Origin: Eubacteriaceae bacterium
Lineage (GTDB): Bacteria > Bacillota_A > Clostridia > Eubacteriales > Anaerofustaceae
Length of the DNA: 24,436 nt
Reading direction: 5' to 3'
Assembly: GCA_031280495.1 (NCBI GenBank)
Contig: JAITGT010000078.1
Location: forward strand, 1 to 24,436
The position numbers and the translations under genes are program-made. Every line of letters starts with the position of its first letter. Within the stretch, counting starts at the first letter, position 1. Shown here piece after piece: positions 22,976-24,436 of the stretch. Below the pieces are notes generated by a model, which saw only the letters and a list, made by a program, of their open reading frames with translations, was not told where the DNA came from and ran no database searches.

Positions 22976-23968
22976 TTGGCTGAAAAACGGTATGACGCTG
23001 TTGCATTGGGCGAAGCCCTAATTGACTTTATTGATATTGGCGCCTCCCAATATGGATTGAAGATGTTTGAGCGCAATCCTGGCGGCGCCGTCGCAAACGC
23101 TGCAACAGCAATGGCGCGCTGCGGGCTCCAAACTGCATTTATTGGCAAGGTCGGAAACGATACGCATGGGCGCTTCCTTAAAAACACTCTTCGCGATGCA
23201 GGCGTGGATGTCTCCGGGATGATCGTTTCAGACATTGCTTTTACGACGCTTGCTTTTGTTGAAGCAGAAGCGGAAGGCGAGGGCTCTTTATCTTTTGCGC
23301 GTAAGCCTGGCGCAGACATGATGCTGTTGTGGGAGGAGATTGACAAGTCGATTATTGCTTCAACGAAAGTTTTTCATATAGGCTCTATTTCACTGACAGA
23401 TGAACCGGCAAAATCCGCGACAAGAAATGCGGTGGTTTTGGCAAAAGAGTCTGGTGCTGCTGTTACTTATGATCCAAATTACCGCGCTTCTCTTTGGAAG
23501 AGCGAGGGGGAGGCAGTGGAGGCAATGCGCTCCATGCTGCCATATGTCGATGTCATTAAGATGAGCGGCAAAGAGACGGAACTTCTCACAGGGGAGGCAG
23601 ACGCTGAAAAAGCAGCAAATAAGCTGCTTAATATGGGCATTTCACTTGTCGCAGTCACCCTCGGCAAAGAAGGGGCGTACCTGGCGTCGCCATCGCATTC
23701 CGCAATGTGCAGCGGCTTCGAAGTTCCGGTTTTGGACACGGCTGGCGCTGGAGACGCTTTTTTGGGCGGGCTTGTTTATAAATTGCTAGCTTACGGAAAG
23801 CCCCTTTCGTCAGTTAAAGAAAAGGAGATAAAGGAGTTTGGCGCCTTTGCCAACGCAACAGCAGCAAAGTGCACCGAAAAACGGGGCGCAATTGCCTCAA
23901 TGCCCACTGTTGAGGAGACAGAGCGCTTGATTTCAGGCGGAGCCAGCATTCCGAAAGCAACACCTTAA
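22976..23968 (+). CDS. PfkB-family sugar kinase (fructokinase-like)
   Basis: About 330 residues, the usual size for ribokinase/PfkB enzymes that phosphorylate sugars with ATP in the cytoplasm. Signature 1 (NPGGAVANAATAMARCG, about 34-50) and signature 2 (D254-TAGAG-D260-AFLGG, with D260 the catalytic base and GAG the anion hole) are intact. DPNYRASLW and the EGSLSFARKPGAD region resemble fructokinases (ScrK-like), but ketodeoxygluconate or ribose cannot be excluded. The start is TTG 22976 with GGTGG 7 nt upstream; the open frame extends to 22562, but that extension of 138 codons is unlike any kinase. There is no neighbouring transporter or regulator to fix the substrate. Confidence 0.9.
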   Translation: MAEKRYDAVALGEALIDFIDIGASQYGLKMFERNPGGAVANAATAMARCGLQTAFIGKVGNDTHGRFLKNTLRDAGVDVSGMIVSDIAFTTLAFVEAEAEGEGSLSFARKPGADMMLLWEEIDKSIIASTKVFHIGSISLTDEPAKSATRNAVVLAKESGAAVTYDPNYRASLWKSEGEAVEAMRSMLPYVDVIKMSGKETELLTGEADAEKAANKLLNMGISLVAVTLGKEGAYLASPSHSAMCSGFEVPVLDTAGAGDAFLGGLVYKLLAYGKPLSSVKEKEIKEFGAFANATAAKCTEKRGAIASMPTVEETERLISGGASIPKATP

Positions 23969-24214
23969 TGAAAGCGAAAAGAGCGTCTTTATTTGGTGTC
24001 TTGATAGGCATTCCAGTTTGCAGCAGAGCCAAGAATTGCAGTATTGGCAGCTTCGTTGCCACCACTTTGAAATGCGATTGCCGTTTGCTGGCGCCAAGGC
24101 CTTGCCGCCTGATTCTACAGCAGCATGCCTGAGCGCTAGCAATGTGGCGGACGTTATACGCTTGTCATTCTCTTCTGATTTTCGCCATTTTCCTGCTGCG
24201 CATCCTTAATCGGA
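23969..24214. other. Intergenic, no gene recognised
   Basis: About 250 nt lie between the kinase and the tRNA promoter. I see no T-tailed hairpin directly after the kinase stop and no ORF with a ribosome binding site on either strand. Confidence 0.35.
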
Positions 24215-24243
24215 TTGCCTTTTGCAAATGCATATGATATCAT
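24215..24243 (+). promoter_or_regulatory. Promoter of the tRNA-Arg gene
   Basis: TTGCCT (24215-24220), a 17-bp spacer and TATCAT (24238-24243) end 9 nt before the tRNA. Confidence 0.7.
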
Positions 24244-24252
24244 TTCGTTGAT

Positions 24253-24325
24253 GCGCCTGTAGCTCAGAGGATAGAGCAACGGTTTCCTAAACCGTGTGTC
24301 GGATGTTCGAATCATCTCAGGCGTG
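24253..24325 (+). tRNA. tRNA-Arg (anticodon CCU)
   Basis: A complete 73-nt cloverleaf. The acceptor stem GCGCCTG pairs with CAGGCGT (terminal G-U pair). The D arm contains TAGCTCAGAGGATAGAGCA. The anticodon arm is ACGGT-TTCCTAA-ACCGT with CCT at 24286-24288, reading Arg codon AGG. The T arm is GGATG-TTCGAAT-CATCT. CCA is not encoded. It has its own promoter and terminator and so is a single-gene transcript. Confidence 0.96.
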
Positions 24326-24345
24326 CTGCTTCTTGAACCTTTTAG

Positions 24346-24369
24346 AACCGCTGTTTCAGCGGTTTTTTT
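24346..24369 (+). terminator. Intrinsic terminator after tRNA-Arg
   Basis: AACCGCTG-TTT-CAGCGGTT (24346-24364) is followed by five more T. It lies 20 nt after the tRNA. Confidence 0.93.
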
Positions 24370-24436
24370 GTTGCCTTGTCCATATATATACGCTGGGGCG
24401 CAGGACAAAACAATGCCGAAAAGCACCGAAAAGGAC

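Noticed and set aside
24154..24426. Minus-strand 90-codon frame beginning MLFGIVLSCAP, resembling a lipoprotein signal
   Set aside because: It runs antisense through the tRNA-Arg gene (PEMIRTSDTRFRKPLLYPLSYRR is the classic translation of an antisense tRNA) and through the terminator.
1..24436. CRISPR arrays, rRNA genes, phage genes, riboswitches
   Set aside because: No regularly spaced repeats, no rRNA signature, no phage structural or integrase gene and no recognisable riboswitch core were found on reading both strands.

Overview
The window looks like chromosome from an endospore-forming, Clostridia-type Firmicute. The evidence is the rny-ymdB-spoVS cluster in the order known from Bacillus subtilis, a SpoIVFA/SpoIVFB-like pair, a long-form hibernation factor, RecD2, and AGGAG-type ribosome binding sites. 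TTG and GTG starts are frequent. The coding sequence is moderately GC-rich, with short AT-rich promoter regions.

Layout. Positions 1-3000 carry, on the minus strand, rny (RNase Y), ymdB (phosphodiesterase) and spoVS, with terminators after rny and after spoVS. Positions 3200-4576 (plus) hold a SpoIVFA-like degenerate LytM protein and a SpoIVFB-like intramembrane metalloprotease, possibly from a sigma-E-type promoter. Positions 4582-6237 (minus) encode an alpha/beta-hydrolase-like multipass membrane protein that lacks the usual nucleophile serine. It is divergent from a TrmH-family rRNA methyltransferase (6410-7144), and both have good sigma-A-like promoters. Positions 7512-9968 (minus) encode a DUF5317-like membrane domain fused to about 600 residues of acidic, disordered-looking sequence. 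Then come hpf and recD2 (minus, one operon). Positions 13419-16863 (plus) are trkA, trkH (4-nt overlap) and a triple zinc-ribbon protein.

Positions 17251-19377 encode a full-length homologue of the acetyl-CoA synthase (ACS) beta subunit (AcsB/CdhC family). All four [4Fe-4S] cysteines are present, but the nearly invariant Cys-Gly-Cys that holds the nickel site reads Ile-Gly-Cys. No CO dehydrogenase, corrinoid protein or other Wood-Ljungdahl gene is nearby. This looks like a divergent, possibly repurposed ACS paralogue.

Positions 19430-22975 are an accessory-looking island that conventional ORF calling mostly misses. It contains four tandem minus-strand genes for tiny lipoproteins (38-48 residues), each with the lipobox cysteine at exactly residue 20. 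A fifth, related copy beyond them has lost its start codon, and a frameshifted IS256-type transposase remnant lies in between. The island also has an AT-rich regulatory-looking stretch and about 1.3 kb with no recognisable gene. The window ends with a PfkB-family sugar kinase (22976-23968) and a tRNA-Arg(CCU) with its own promoter and terminator.

The two observations most worth following up are the ACS paralogue with a broken nickel-binding motif and the family of micro-lipoproteins. All homology statements come from reading the translations; no database search was run.
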